A stretch of DNA of 64,000 bases, taken from contig JAHJPX010000007.1 of the NCBI GenBank assembly GCA_018819515.1, positions 592,781 through 656,780 of the forward strand. The letters are read 5' to 3'. The stretch comes from Gammaproteobacteria bacterium (GTDB taxonomy: Bacteria; Pseudomonadota; Gammaproteobacteria; Burkholderiales; Rhodocyclaceae). Shown piece by piece: positions 1-8,493 of the stretch (the first letter of the stretch is position 1; each line of letters begins with the position of its first letter). The translations under genes and the position numbers were made by a program. The notes beneath the pieces are model-generated. The model was not told the origin of the DNA, ran no database searches, and saw nothing but the letters and a program-made list of their open reading frames with translations.

Positions 1-718
1 ATACGGCGACGAAATGACGGCGCACCGCCTGCTCGCCCAGCGCCGAAACCAGCCAATGGCGCGCCGAAGCGGCGTTCTGCATGGTTTCCTGCGTCGTGAA
101 GGTCTTGCTGGCGATGACGAACAGCGTCGTGCGCGGGCTGAGTTGCGTCAGCGTTGTCGCGAGATGGGCGCCGTCGAGGTTCGAGACGTAATGGACGCGG
201 ATGTGCGGGACGCGATAGGCGGCAAGCGCCTGCGTCGCCATCTTCGGGCCGAGGTCGGAACCACCGATGCCGATGTTGACGACGTCGAGAATCTGCTCGC
301 CGGTGGCGCCGCGCCATTCACCGCTGTGCAGGGCGTTGCAGAATCGGCGCATCTGCTCGAGCACGGCGTGAACCTGCGGCATTACGTCGAGGCCGTTATG
401 CAGGATCGGCCGCGTCCCCTGATGGCGCAGCGCATGATGCAATACGGCGCGACCCTCTGTGTGGTTGATCGCTTCACCGGCGCGCAGGCGCGCAATCCAG
501 CCGGCCATGTCGGCTTCCCACCAGAGGCCGCTCAGGGCTGTCATGATTTCGGCGGTTACGCGTTGCTTGGAGAAATCCGCCAGCAGGCCGCCATGTTCCA
601 GCGAAAAACGCTCGAAGCGCTTCGTATCGGCCGCAAACAGGTCGCGCAGGTGCGTCGTGCGCATGCGTCCGGCGTGTTCGGCCAGACCTTGCCAGGTTTT
701 CGAAGCGACTGCGCTCAT
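1..718 (-). CDS. pgi: Glucose-6-phosphate isomerase, C-terminus cut by window edge
   Basis: Interconverts glucose 6-phosphate and fructose 6-phosphate in the cytoplasm. Reading the minus strand from the ATG at 718 gives about 239 residues of the N-terminal sugar-isomerase half, with the family segments NIGIGGSDLGP and FVIASKTFTTQET (phosphosugar-binding SIS fold). The rest lies off the left edge. The start codon overlaps the glgP stop as ATGA (715-718), so translation is probably coupled to the phosphorylase. The position fits the pathway: glucose 1-phosphate released by GlgP enters glycolysis through the hexose phosphates. The family call is firm; only the missing C-terminus is unknown. Confidence 0.93.
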   Translation of the reverse strand, partial: MSAVASKTWQGLAEHAGRMRTTHLRDLFAADTKRFERFSLEHGGLLADFSKQRVTAEIMTALSGLWWEADMAGWIARLRAGEAINHTEGRAVLHHALRHQGTRPILHNGLDVMPQVHAVLEQMRRFCNALHSGEWRGATGEQILDVVNIGIGGSDLGPKMATQALAAYRVPHIRVHYVSNLDGAHLATTLTQLSPRTTLFVIASKTFTTQETMQNAASARHWLVSALGEQAVRRHFVAV

Positions 719-3288
719 AGCCAGACCATCATACCCATTTCGAACGGGTGGGTGAGAAGCTCGTGCGACGGGTACACGCGCAGGCGGTAGTCGATCTTGC
801 CGCATACCTCGGGCGTCAGATCCAGCGCGAACTGGCTGTCGCCATCCTTGCCCGGTCCCACGTATTCCAGTTTGTAGGAGCGGGGCGGCCGCGAATTGAC
901 GTTGGTGTTGGGGCGACTGAACAGCAGCTCGACGACAACGTCCGATGGCTCCAGACCATCAAGCCGCACGGCGACCTCGAAGCGAATGCTGTTGCCAAAA
1001 GCGATGCGCTTTTGCGCGTCATCGAGGCGGCGCAGGGCGACACGGGGCCAGTGGGCGCGCACTCGCTGCTTCCAGGCCGCCAACTGCCGTGCCGCGGCGA
1101 AGCCGTCGTTGCTGTAGCGGTGCCATTGCCTGGCTGCCGGATGGTAGTACTTGTTGACGTATTCCCCGACCATTCGACCCGAATTGAAGCGCGGCGCGAT
1201 GCTGGCGATCGACCGCTTCGACATTTCCACCCATCCCGGCGAGTAGCCCATGCGGCCGCGCTCGTAGTAGAGCGGCACTACCTTGTCCTGTAGCAGTTCG
1301 TAAAACGTCCGCGCTTCTTCGTAGTCGCGCCGGCTTTCATCCACGCCCTGGTCGTAAGCGCTTGAGGTCGGCTTGATCGCCCAGCCGTTCTCGTTTCCCC
1401 GGCCGGCCTGAAAGCCTTCGGCCCACCAGCCGTCGAGCACCGAAAGGTTGAGCACGCCATTGATAGCTGCTTTCATTCCCGAGGTGCCGGAGGCTTCGAG
1501 AGGAAAAACCGGGTTGTTGAGCCAGACGTCGACACCCGATACCAGTCGGCGCGCCAGACGCAGGTCATAGCCTTCGACGAGCAGGATATGGCCCATGAAC
1601 TCCGGCATGTTGGCGATTTCGGCAACGCGCCGAATCAGCGCCTGGCCAGGTTCGTCAGCCGGATGGGCTTTGCCGGCGAAGATGAAGACGACCGGTCGTT
1701 GCGGATCGCTGACGATTTGTTTCAGCCAGCTAAGGTTCTGGAACAACAGCGTGGCGCGCTTGTAGGTCGCGAAGCGCCGCGCGAAGCCGATGGTCAGGAT
1801 ATTGGGGTTCTCCGGATCGGCCAGGTGCATCAGGCGTTCGACGTGCGCCTCCGAGCCGTGCGCGCGCAAGTGCTGCTGGGTGATGCGGTGACGGACCAGG
1901 TGCAGCATCTGCGACTTCAGCAACTGGCGCACGCTCCAGTACATGTGGTCGGGAATGCTGTGAATCTGTTGCCAGACCTGGTGGTCGGTCAGTCGCTGCG
2001 ACCAGTCCGGCCCAAGAATGCGGTCGAAGGTCTCGTGCCACAGATCGGAAAGAAAGGTCGGCAGGTGAACGCCGTTGGTGACGTAGCCGATGGGGTTTTC
2101 CGGAGGATCGATCTGCGGCCACAATTGGGCGCAGATTTGCGCGGAAACATCTCCATGCACTTCGGAGACGCCGTTGTGATGACGGGAGCCGCGAATGGCG
2201 AGGGCGGTCATGTTGAAGTCGCCGCTGCCCTGGATTTGCCCGAGCGCCATCAGCTCCGTGATATCGCAGCCCATGTCGGCGCAGCAGCCCTCGAAGTAGT
2301 GCCGGATCATGTCGGGACCGAAATGGTCGTGCCCGGCGGGCACTGCGGTATGGGTGGTGAAAACCGTATTGCAGGCCACCGCTTCCAGCGCCGACAGCAT
2401 GTCCATGCCGCCCTGCACGAGCTGGCGCATGCGCTCTATGATCATGAAGGCGGCGTGTCCCTCGTTGATGTGCCAGATTGTGGGCTTGAGACCCATTTCG
2501 GCCAGCGCCTTGGTGCCGCCCATGCCAAGCACGATTTCCTGCTCGATGCGCGTGGTGCGGTCGCCGCCGTAGAGCCGGTGCGCGATGTCGCGGTCGTGCG
2601 GTGCATTCTGCTCGAGATCCGTATCGAGCAGATATAGCTGGATGCGACCGACCGTGGCTTTCCATACCTTGACCTCGACGGTGCGGCCCGGCATCTTCAC
2701 AGTGACATGCAGTTCGCCGCCGTCGGCGCGCAGCACAGGTTTGATCGGCAGGTCGTCGAAATCGGTGTCGTTGTACGTGGCGTGCTGGCGACCATCGCCG
2801 TCGATGGTCTGCAGAAAATAGCCCTGGCGGTAGAGCAAGCCGACGCCGACGAAAGGTAACTTGAGGTCGGATGCCGTCTTGCAGTGGTCCCCGGCCAGGA
2901 TGCCGAGACCGCCGGAATAGATCGGCAGGCTTTCGTGGAAACCGAACTCGAAACAGAAATAGGCGATCAGTTCGTCGTTGCCGAGATGCGGCCCGTGTTC
3001 GCGCGCCGGCGCCGTAAGATAGTTGTCGTAAGCCGACAAGACGCGCGCCATGGAGCCGAGAAAGGTCGTATCGGTGGTTCCCTGATCGAGCCGATGCTGG
3101 TCGACCCGTTTCAAAAAAGCCTTCGGGCTGTGGCCGACGGCGCCCCACAGCTTGCTACCGAGCCGAGAGAACAGCGTTCGTGTCGGCCGATCCCAGCTAT
3201 ACCAGAGATTATTGGCCAGTTCGTCGAGCCGGGCGAGGCGATCGGGAAGTTGCGGATTGACTTCGAGCTGGAAGTGGGTGCCTGACAT
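715..3288 (-). CDS. glgP: Alpha-glucan (glycogen) phosphorylase with N-terminal DUF3417
   Basis: Phosphorolyses alpha-1,4-glucan to glucose 1-phosphate (GT35, PLP-dependent). The 857-residue protein starts with a DUF3417-like segment (LANNLWYSW near residue 25), typical of the shorter bacterial and archaeal phosphorylases rather than the E. coli MalP/GlgP type. The PLP-lysine signature appears as EASGTSGMKAAING near residue 600. A ribosome site GGAGAGA stands about 8 bases before the ATG at 3288. It lies 36 bases after the GH57 glucanotransferase gene and its stop overlaps the pgi start, so the genes from 7046 down to pgi read as one operon. Whether it prefers glycogen or maltodextrin cannot be told from sequence. 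Confidence 0.93.
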   Translation of the reverse strand: MSGTHFQLEVNPQLPDRLARLDELANNLWYSWDRPTRTLFSRLGSKLWGAVGHSPKAFLKRVDQHRLDQGTTDTTFLGSMARVLSAYDNYLTAPAREHGPHLGNDELIAYFCFEFGFHESLPIYSGGLGILAGDHCKTASDLKLPFVGVGLLYRQGYFLQTIDGDGRQHATYNDTDFDDLPIKPVLRADGGELHVTVKMPGRTVEVKVWKATVGRIQLYLLDTDLEQNAPHDRDIAHRLYGGDRTTRIEQEIVLGMGGTKALAEMGLKPTIWHINEGHAAFMIIERMRQLVQGGMDMLSALEAVACNTVFTTHTAVPAGHDHFGPDMIRHYFEGCCADMGCDITELMALGQIQGSGDFNMTALAIRGSRHHNGVSEVHGDVSAQICAQLWPQIDPPENPIGYVTNGVHLPTFLSDLWHETFDRILGPDWSQRLTDHQVWQQIHSIPDHMYWSVRQLLKSQMLHLVRHRITQQHLRAHGSEAHVERLMHLADPENPNILTIGFARRFATYKRATLLFQNLSWLKQIVSDPQRPVVFIFAGKAHPADEPGQALIRRVAEIANMPEFMGHILLVEGYDLRLARRLVSGVDVWLNNPVFPLEASGTSGMKAAINGVLNLSVLDGWWAEGFQAGRGNENGWAIKPTSSAYDQGVDESRRDYEEARTFYELLQDKVVPLYYERGRMGYSPGWVEMSKRSIASIAPRFNSGRMVGEYVNKYYHPAARQWHRYSNDGFAAARQLAAWKQRVRAHWPRVALRRLDDAQKRIAFGNSIRFEVAVRLDGLEPSDVVVELLFSRPNTNVNSRPPRSYKLEYVGPGKDGDSQFALDLTPEVCGKIDYRLRVYPSHELLTHPFEMGMMVWL

Positions 3289-3324
3289 CGCGATTCTCTC
3301 TCCGGAATTTTGTATCGGTTGATT

Positions 3325-5343
3325 TTACGCCGGCTGGCGACGCGTCTCGACGGTCAATGCCAGTTCCCGCGGCGTACCGTCGAGTGGCCATGAGAAAACA
3401 AGTTCGACCGCCTGCATGATTTTCTCGAAGCCGGCCTCGGACTGGGAAACGGTGCGGTGCGCGCGGGCCACCAGCGGCAATGGCTGGCTGGCTTCGATCA
3501 GCAGGTTGCCGCCGAGTACGCCGTCGTTGAGCGTCAGGCGACGCATTGCGGTTAGTTCGAGATGGTCGCCGAAGCCGCAGGGCACATCGCCGTTCTCCAG
3601 GATGTAGCGGCCGAGGTAGCCGTCGCAGCTGGGCATGGCGACATTGAGGCGGATCTCGACGCGGCCGACCGCGTCCTGGCTGTGGTAGCGCACCGTCAGG
3701 CGGTTGTGTTCCATGCGGTAACTCTTTGCCAGGCTGCCGGCGCAGATCACCGTCGAGAACGCCAGCTCGCCGTCCTCGCGGTAGTCGTTGATGGGGCGCG
3801 GCGGGCCTTCGGCCGGATACCAGCAATCGTCGAACATGCCGCGCGCGCGGGTATCCGGCTCGACGTCTTGCGGCCGAATGGCATGCAGGAAGGCGACGCG
3901 GTCGTGCGCCGAGGCAATGCCGCCGTGCTGCGCGTTGTCGCCATTGGCCGCGTGCAGCTTGTCGTGATAGCTCTCGTCGTGGCGGCGCAGAGTGTCGCCG
4001 AAGTTGTGCGCCAGCGCGAGGTCGGAGAGTTCGACCAGGGCCGCGTCGCCGTTGGCGCGGACGACGGCCAGCAGATTATTGCCGCGCAGGAACAACTCGT
4101 CGTGGCCGTCGCGGTCAAGGTCGCGCCGCTCGACATGCGGAAAAGTCAGCCGTGGCGACACGCCGCCGATGGCGGCTTCCAGCGCCAGCAGATTGTTCCA
4201 GATGGCGCGGCGCAGATGCGGCAGGTAAAGACCGCCGAACAGGCCGTGCCAGTAAGCATCGTTGGCCTGGGCGCGATGCAGGTGCTCCTGCATTTCCGGC
4301 GTGCGCCGGTCCGGCGGCAGCGCTGCCAGTTTCGCCGAGACGTCGAGCATGCGCTTGTGCATCCAGTTCGACTCCGGAAAGCGCATGAAGAAGTTGCGCC
4401 ACATGCCGCCGCGCAGGAAGGCCTTGCGCTCGTCGAATCGTCCCGCGTGCTTTTCCTGCTCGACCAGCGCGTGGTAGGTGCGCGCCGCCGCGCCGGGCAG
4501 CGTCCATTCGTTCATTTCGATGTAGGAGGTCGTCGGCAGGTAGACGATGCCGCGTGTGCGTTGGCGGGCATGGAACTCATCGTAGGTTTCGGTCGTGATC
4601 AGCGGAGAAGCGAGTACGCCCTCGATGAATTTGGTCAGCCAGCCCTGCTCGTAGACCCAGTGGTAGGTCTCCGGCCAGATGCCGAACTTCTCGATGTCGT
4701 CGAAGTAGATGGCGGCGCGATGGCCTTCGCGCGCCAGGTGTTCGAGCCACGTCACCGCGGCTTCGGGAGGCGAAAAAGGGAGGCGGTAACGTGCCTGCTC
4801 CGAGATCGGGAAGAGGTCGAGTTCGCGCCCGTCCTCCTCGGTGGTGAAATAACTGTCTAGCCGGCCAGCCGGTTCGCCGGCGCAAAGAAAGTGGTAGTCG
4901 TCCACAGCGACGTATTCAATGCCGCAGTCCGCGAGGGATGGCACTACCGCCGATTCCCAGACGCGCTCGGTAAGCCAGGCGCCCTTGGGGCGCTGGCCGA
5001 AGCGGCGCTCGATCTTGTCGGAGAGCGTGTCGATCTGGCTGATGCGGTCGCGATGCGGGATCGAAGCGAGTACCGGCTCGCAGTCGCCGGAGCCGAACCA
5101 TTCGACCTGACCTCTGCGGGTCATCATCGCCAGCCGCTCCATGTCCTCCGGGTAGCGCTCGATCAGCCAGTCGAGCAGCCAGCCGGAGAAATGCACGCTG
5201 AAGCGGAATTCGGGATAGCGTTCGACGGTTTGCAGGAACATCCGGTAACAGCGGACGTGCGCTTCTTCCATCACGAAATCGAAGTTGCCGACCGGCTGGT
5301 GGGCGTGGACACCGAACAGCAGGGAGATGCGGTGATCGCTCAT
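3325..5343 (-). CDS. GH57 4-alpha-glucanotransferase / alpha-amylase-type enzyme
   Basis: Predicted cytoplasmic glucan-remodelling enzyme of 672 residues. It resembles the Thermococcus-type 4-alpha-glucanotransferases: an N-terminal GH57 barrel opening with FGVHAHQPVGNFD, the nucleophile motif WLTERVWE and the acid/base motif YFDDIEKFG, followed by the long beta-rich C-terminal region (DUF1925/DUF1926 type). The ATG at 5343 overlaps the upstream GH57 stop as ATGA. It would transfer maltodextrin segments and feed chains to GlgP. A copy of the 24-bp dispersed repeat lies in frame in its C-terminal half (4141-4164), where it encodes VSPRLTF. Alpha-amylase is the main alternative activity. Confidence 0.85.
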   Translation of the reverse strand: MSDHRISLLFGVHAHQPVGNFDFVMEEAHVRCYRMFLQTVERYPEFRFSVHFSGWLLDWLIERYPEDMERLAMMTRRGQVEWFGSGDCEPVLASIPHRDRISQIDTLSDKIERRFGQRPKGAWLTERVWESAVVPSLADCGIEYVAVDDYHFLCAGEPAGRLDSYFTTEEDGRELDLFPISEQARYRLPFSPPEAAVTWLEHLAREGHRAAIYFDDIEKFGIWPETYHWVYEQGWLTKFIEGVLASPLITTETYDEFHARQRTRGIVYLPTTSYIEMNEWTLPGAAARTYHALVEQEKHAGRFDERKAFLRGGMWRNFFMRFPESNWMHKRMLDVSAKLAALPPDRRTPEMQEHLHRAQANDAYWHGLFGGLYLPHLRRAIWNNLLALEAAIGGVSPRLTFPHVERRDLDRDGHDELFLRGNNLLAVVRANGDAALVELSDLALAHNFGDTLRRHDESYHDKLHAANGDNAQHGGIASAHDRVAFLHAIRPQDVEPDTRARGMFDDCWYPAEGPPRPINDYREDGELAFSTVICAGSLAKSYRMEHNRLTVRYHSQDAVGRVEIRLNVAMPSCDGYLGRYILENGDVPCGFGDHLELTAMRRLTLNDGVLGGNLLIEASQPLPLVARAHRTVSQSEAGFEKIMQAVELVFSWPLDGTPRELALTVETRRQPA
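4141..4164 (+). repeat. 24-bp dispersed repeat, copy A (inside GH57 gene)
   Basis: Exact match to AAAAGTCAGCCGTGGCG, then ACA, then CGCC. It lies antisense to the GH57 gene and keeps its frame open. The end forms the hairpin GGCG-ACA-CGCC. Confidence 0.85.
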
Positions 5344-7046
5344 GAATGATGTTCCTGTGCCCGGCGCATGGTGCCGTCGGTGGCCGCGACGTCGCTGCCC
5401 CTGGAGATGGGCTGGTCGAGTTGCGACGGCGGCGTCAGCTTGAGCAGGTGGTAGAGGTTGGCAAGATTGCGGCGATACAGTTGGTCGAAGCTGGCGACAG
5501 CCTGGCTGGGGTTGTAGTCGCCGAACCACCAGAACCAGTCCGAGCTTTCGCAGATCGCCAGTTGGCGTTCCGCCATGGCTGACTCTTGCGGCGAAAGGCG
5601 TCCGCCGCCCAGCACCATGTCGTAGCTTTGCTTCGCGGCGCAGAGCAGATCCCAGGCGCGGTTCTTCTCCGCGTCGCCGATCCACGTGGACAAGGTGCCG
5701 TACACCCAGCTACCGGCCGTGATACCGCGCAACTGCGACGGTGCGGTACGGTTCGGCGTCGGCCGCGCCAGAATCTCGGCATAGGTCGTGGTGCGGATGC
5801 GCGGGTGCTTTTCGAGCAGGCCGTAGAGATCCTCGAAGAAAAAGTAGCCGTTGTACGGGTAGTGCTCCCAGGCGTTCTCGCCGTCGAGGATGATGCTGAC
5901 CACAGGCTGCTCGCTGCGACTGCTGTCGGCGAGGATGCCCTCGAGTTGGCCGATCAGGTGCTGCGCGGCGTCGCGGCCGTGCCACTTGGCGTACTCGAAT
6001 CCGATCAGGTCCGAGAGCCGCTCGTCGCGGAAAAACAGCGTGATGCCCGGCGCGGACGCCAGCGCCCAGGGCCGGTATGCCGCCCGCCGCGGATTGCCGT
6101 CATCGCGCGTGATGCTGTTGTTCAGCACACCCTCGCCGCTGGCGAGCCAGGTGCAGCCGTGCGTGGCGAACTGCTGCACGACGCCGGTCGAAATCGCGCC
6201 CTCGGCCGGCCACATGCCCTGCGGCGCTTTGCCGAAACGCCGGGTGTGCGAGGCCTGTGCCGCCTCGATGTGCGCATCCAGGCGTTGCCGGCCGCCGGTG
6301 TAGGTCGAGGCCTGGGGCAGCGGCGCCTCGGGCTGGCTTTCGCGGGCGGACTGGAAGTCGAGCAGCAGCGGTGCCAGCGGATGCGTGTTCGGGGTTGCCG
6401 AGAGCTCGATCTGGCCGCGTTCCTGCAGGGCGCGGTAGCGCGGTACCAGATTGTTCAGGATGTCGCCGATCAGCCGTAGCAGCGCCAGCCGATCTTCCAG
6501 GCTGTAGCCCTCGCCCTTGCTCATCAGTTCGGCGACCAGCGGCTGGCGACGTCGTTCCGACTCGCCGGTCCAAGCCAGGTGATACCAGGTAACGAGATCG
6601 GCGAGATAATCTCCGGAGAGATAGGCAAGTGCAGCTTCGCCGTCCGGTGCGAGCTGCTCGTAGAGGTCGTGCAGCCGCTTGTAGCGCGGGAACGGCGCCA
6701 GCATCGTGTGGTGGTTGCTGCGAAAACAGGCTTCCAGCAGCAGTTTGCGGTCGGCCGCCGGGATGTGGGTGAGGTCGGGCGTTGCCAGCAGGCGAAGCAG
6801 CGGCTCGCGGTACTGACCGGAGTCGACCTGATGACAGTAATCCTCGATCTGGTCAAGCAGTACCGGCACGAAATTGACCACAGCCTGGATCGCGGGATGT
6901 CGCTCCAGATGATCCGCCATGTCGGTGTAGTCCTTGATGGCGTGCAGATACACCCAGGGTAAAACGTGCTCGCCGCTCGTGTGGTCGCGGTAGTCCGGCT
7001 GGTGCATGTGCCAGAGGAAAACGAGATCGAGCCGCCGGTCGGGCAT
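5340..7046 (-). CDS. GH57 glycoside hydrolase (alpha-glucan-active)
   Basis: A 568-residue GH57 protein, probably acting on intracellular glucans. The N-terminus FLWHMHQPDYRD is the usual GH57 opening. The likely catalytic motifs are WPAEGAIS (nucleophile Glu) and ILDGENAWEHY (acid/base Asp). It is clearly different from the neighbouring 672-residue GH57 enzyme, so this is not a recent duplication. It is the first gene after a 105-bp gap downstream of glgC, and its leader is made of a repeat also found before gpsA. The specificity (amylase, branching or debranching-like) is not decided by these motifs. Confidence 0.82.
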   Translation of the reverse strand: MPDRRLDLVFLWHMHQPDYRDHTSGEHVLPWVYLHAIKDYTDMADHLERHPAIQAVVNFVPVLLDQIEDYCHQVDSGQYREPLLRLLATPDLTHIPAADRKLLLEACFRSNHHTMLAPFPRYKRLHDLYEQLAPDGEAALAYLSGDYLADLVTWYHLAWTGESERRRQPLVAELMSKGEGYSLEDRLALLRLIGDILNNLVPRYRALQERGQIELSATPNTHPLAPLLLDFQSARESQPEAPLPQASTYTGGRQRLDAHIEAAQASHTRRFGKAPQGMWPAEGAISTGVVQQFATHGCTWLASGEGVLNNSITRDDGNPRRAAYRPWALASAPGITLFFRDERLSDLIGFEYAKWHGRDAAQHLIGQLEGILADSSRSEQPVVSIILDGENAWEHYPYNGYFFFEDLYGLLEKHPRIRTTTYAEILARPTPNRTAPSQLRGITAGSWVYGTLSTWIGDAEKNRAWDLLCAAKQSYDMVLGGGRLSPQESAMAERQLAICESSDWFWWFGDYNPSQAVASFDQLYRRNLANLYHLLKLTPPSQLDQPISRGSDVAATDGTMRRAQEHHS

Positions 7047-7059
7047 CGTTTCAGGCCCT

Positions 7060-7141
7060 CGCCGGGCCGCCCCAAGAGGGCGCGGTTGCCAAATGAGGCC
7101 CCCCTGTGGGGGGCAGCGAGCCGGGGTTGCAAGCGTGGGGG
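7060..7141 (-). repeat. Leader repeat of the second family, copy 1
   Basis: Read on the minus strand: CCCCCACGCTTGCAA, then CCCGGCTCGCTGCCCCCCA with a following G-run, a short variable part, then CTTGGGGCGGCCCGGCG. It matches 37160-37230. Its end lies 13 bases before the GH57 ATG at 7046. C-runs and G-runs can pair into a strong hairpin. Confidence 0.75.
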
Positions 7142-7151
7142 AACATACTGG

Positions 7152-8456
7152 TCAACGGATTTGATGGATGCGCTGACCGAGCATCTCGGGCGTGACCAGC
7201 GTGATGCCGCGGGCCGTGACATGGAAGCGCTTGGCGTCCGCGATCGGGTCGAAGCCGATCTTCATCCCGGCCGGAATCCGGCAGTGCTTGTCGACAACGA
7301 CCCGGCGCAGTCGCGCGCCTTCGCCGATGTCGCACTTGGGCAGGATCACCGAATCCTCAACGACGGCAGTGCTGTGCACATGCACGCTCGAGAACAGCAG
7401 CGAGCGGCGTACTGCGGCGCCACTGATGACGTTGCCGCCGGAGACCAGTGAGTCGATCGCCATGCCGCGGCGGTCGTCGTCGTCGAAGACGAACTTGGCC
7501 GGCGGCAGCTGCTCCTGGTAGGTCCAGATCGGCCATTCCTGATCGTACATGTTTAGGTCGGGCGTGACCTTGGTGAGTTCAATGTTCGCTTCCCAGTAGG
7601 CGTCGATAGTACCGACGTCGCGCCAGTAAGGAACTCCCGACAAGGTCACCCCGACGCAACTGTCGGCGAAGTTGTGTGCGTGGCAACGATAATTGGCGAG
7701 GCAGCGGGGGATGATGTCCTTGCCGAAGTCGTGTGAAGACTTGGCGTTATCAGCGTCGCGGATCAGTTGTTCATAAAGAAATGCGGCATTGAAGACGTAC
7801 ACCCCCATGCTGGCCAGCGCCCGGTCCGGCCGGCCGGGCATGGACGGCGGATTTTTCGGTTTTTCAAGGAAACTGCTGACGCGATGTTCGTCGTCGACGT
7901 CCACTATTCCGAAAGCGGAAGCTTCTTCGAGCGGTACGTCCATGCACGCGAGGGTCATGTCCGCCTGCGACTGCACGTGCTGTGCCAGCATGCGGCCATA
8001 GTCCATTTTGTAGATGTGGTCGCCGGACAGGACGAGGATGTACTTGGGGTTGCGCCGCCGAATCAGGTCGAGGTTCTGGAACACGGCGTCGGCCGTGCCC
8101 TGATACCAGTTTTCCGTTATTTGCTGCTGTGCCGGCAGCAGGTCGATGAACTCGTCAAAGCGGCCATCGAGGAAGCTCCAGCCCCGTTGCAGGTGCATGA
8201 TCAGGCTCTGCGCCTTGTACTGCGTGGCGACGCCGATGCGACGGATGCCCGAGTTCACGCAGTTCGATAGCGTGAAATCGATGATGCGGAATTTGCCGCC
8301 GAAGGGCACGGCCGGCTTGGAACGCCAGTCGGTGAGCTGCATCAGGCGGCTGCCGCGACCGCCGGCGAGGATCATGGCGAAAGTGTCGCGCGTCAATTGG
8401 CTGACGAAACGGCCGTGGCTTTCCTGTGCATCGCTCGATATCAGTTCGTGCTGCAT
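7152..8456 (-). CDS. glgC: Glucose-1-phosphate adenylyltransferase
   Basis: Makes ADP-glucose from glucose 1-phosphate and ATP, the committed step of bacterial glycogen synthesis. The nucleotidyltransferase start MILAGGRGSRL, the loop KPAVPFGGKFR and LVLSGDHIYKMDY are all present; the C-terminal part is the left-handed beta-helix with allosteric sites. I chose the ATG at 8456 (434 residues, MQHELISSD) because GAGGAGG stands 9 bases upstream; an in-frame start 21 bases earlier is possible. It is divergent from glgB across 37 bases, so both promoters are squeezed into or overlap this gap. No glycogen synthase gene is visible in the window. Confidence 0.95.
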   Translation of the reverse strand: MQHELISSDAQESHGRFVSQLTRDTFAMILAGGRGSRLMQLTDWRSKPAVPFGGKFRIIDFTLSNCVNSGIRRIGVATQYKAQSLIMHLQRGWSFLDGRFDEFIDLLPAQQQITENWYQGTADAVFQNLDLIRRRNPKYILVLSGDHIYKMDYGRMLAQHVQSQADMTLACMDVPLEEASAFGIVDVDDEHRVSSFLEKPKNPPSMPGRPDRALASMGVYVFNAAFLYEQLIRDADNAKSSHDFGKDIIPRCLANYRCHAHNFADSCVGVTLSGVPYWRDVGTIDAYWEANIELTKVTPDLNMYDQEWPIWTYQEQLPPAKFVFDDDDRRGMAIDSLVSGGNVISGAAVRRSLLFSSVHVHSTAVVEDSVILPKCDIGEGARLRRVVVDKHCRIPAGMKIGFDPIADAKRFHVTARGITLVTPEMLGQRIHQIR

Positions 8457-8493
8457 GTGGGGTATCCTCCTCACCAAACTCTAATTATGGCTA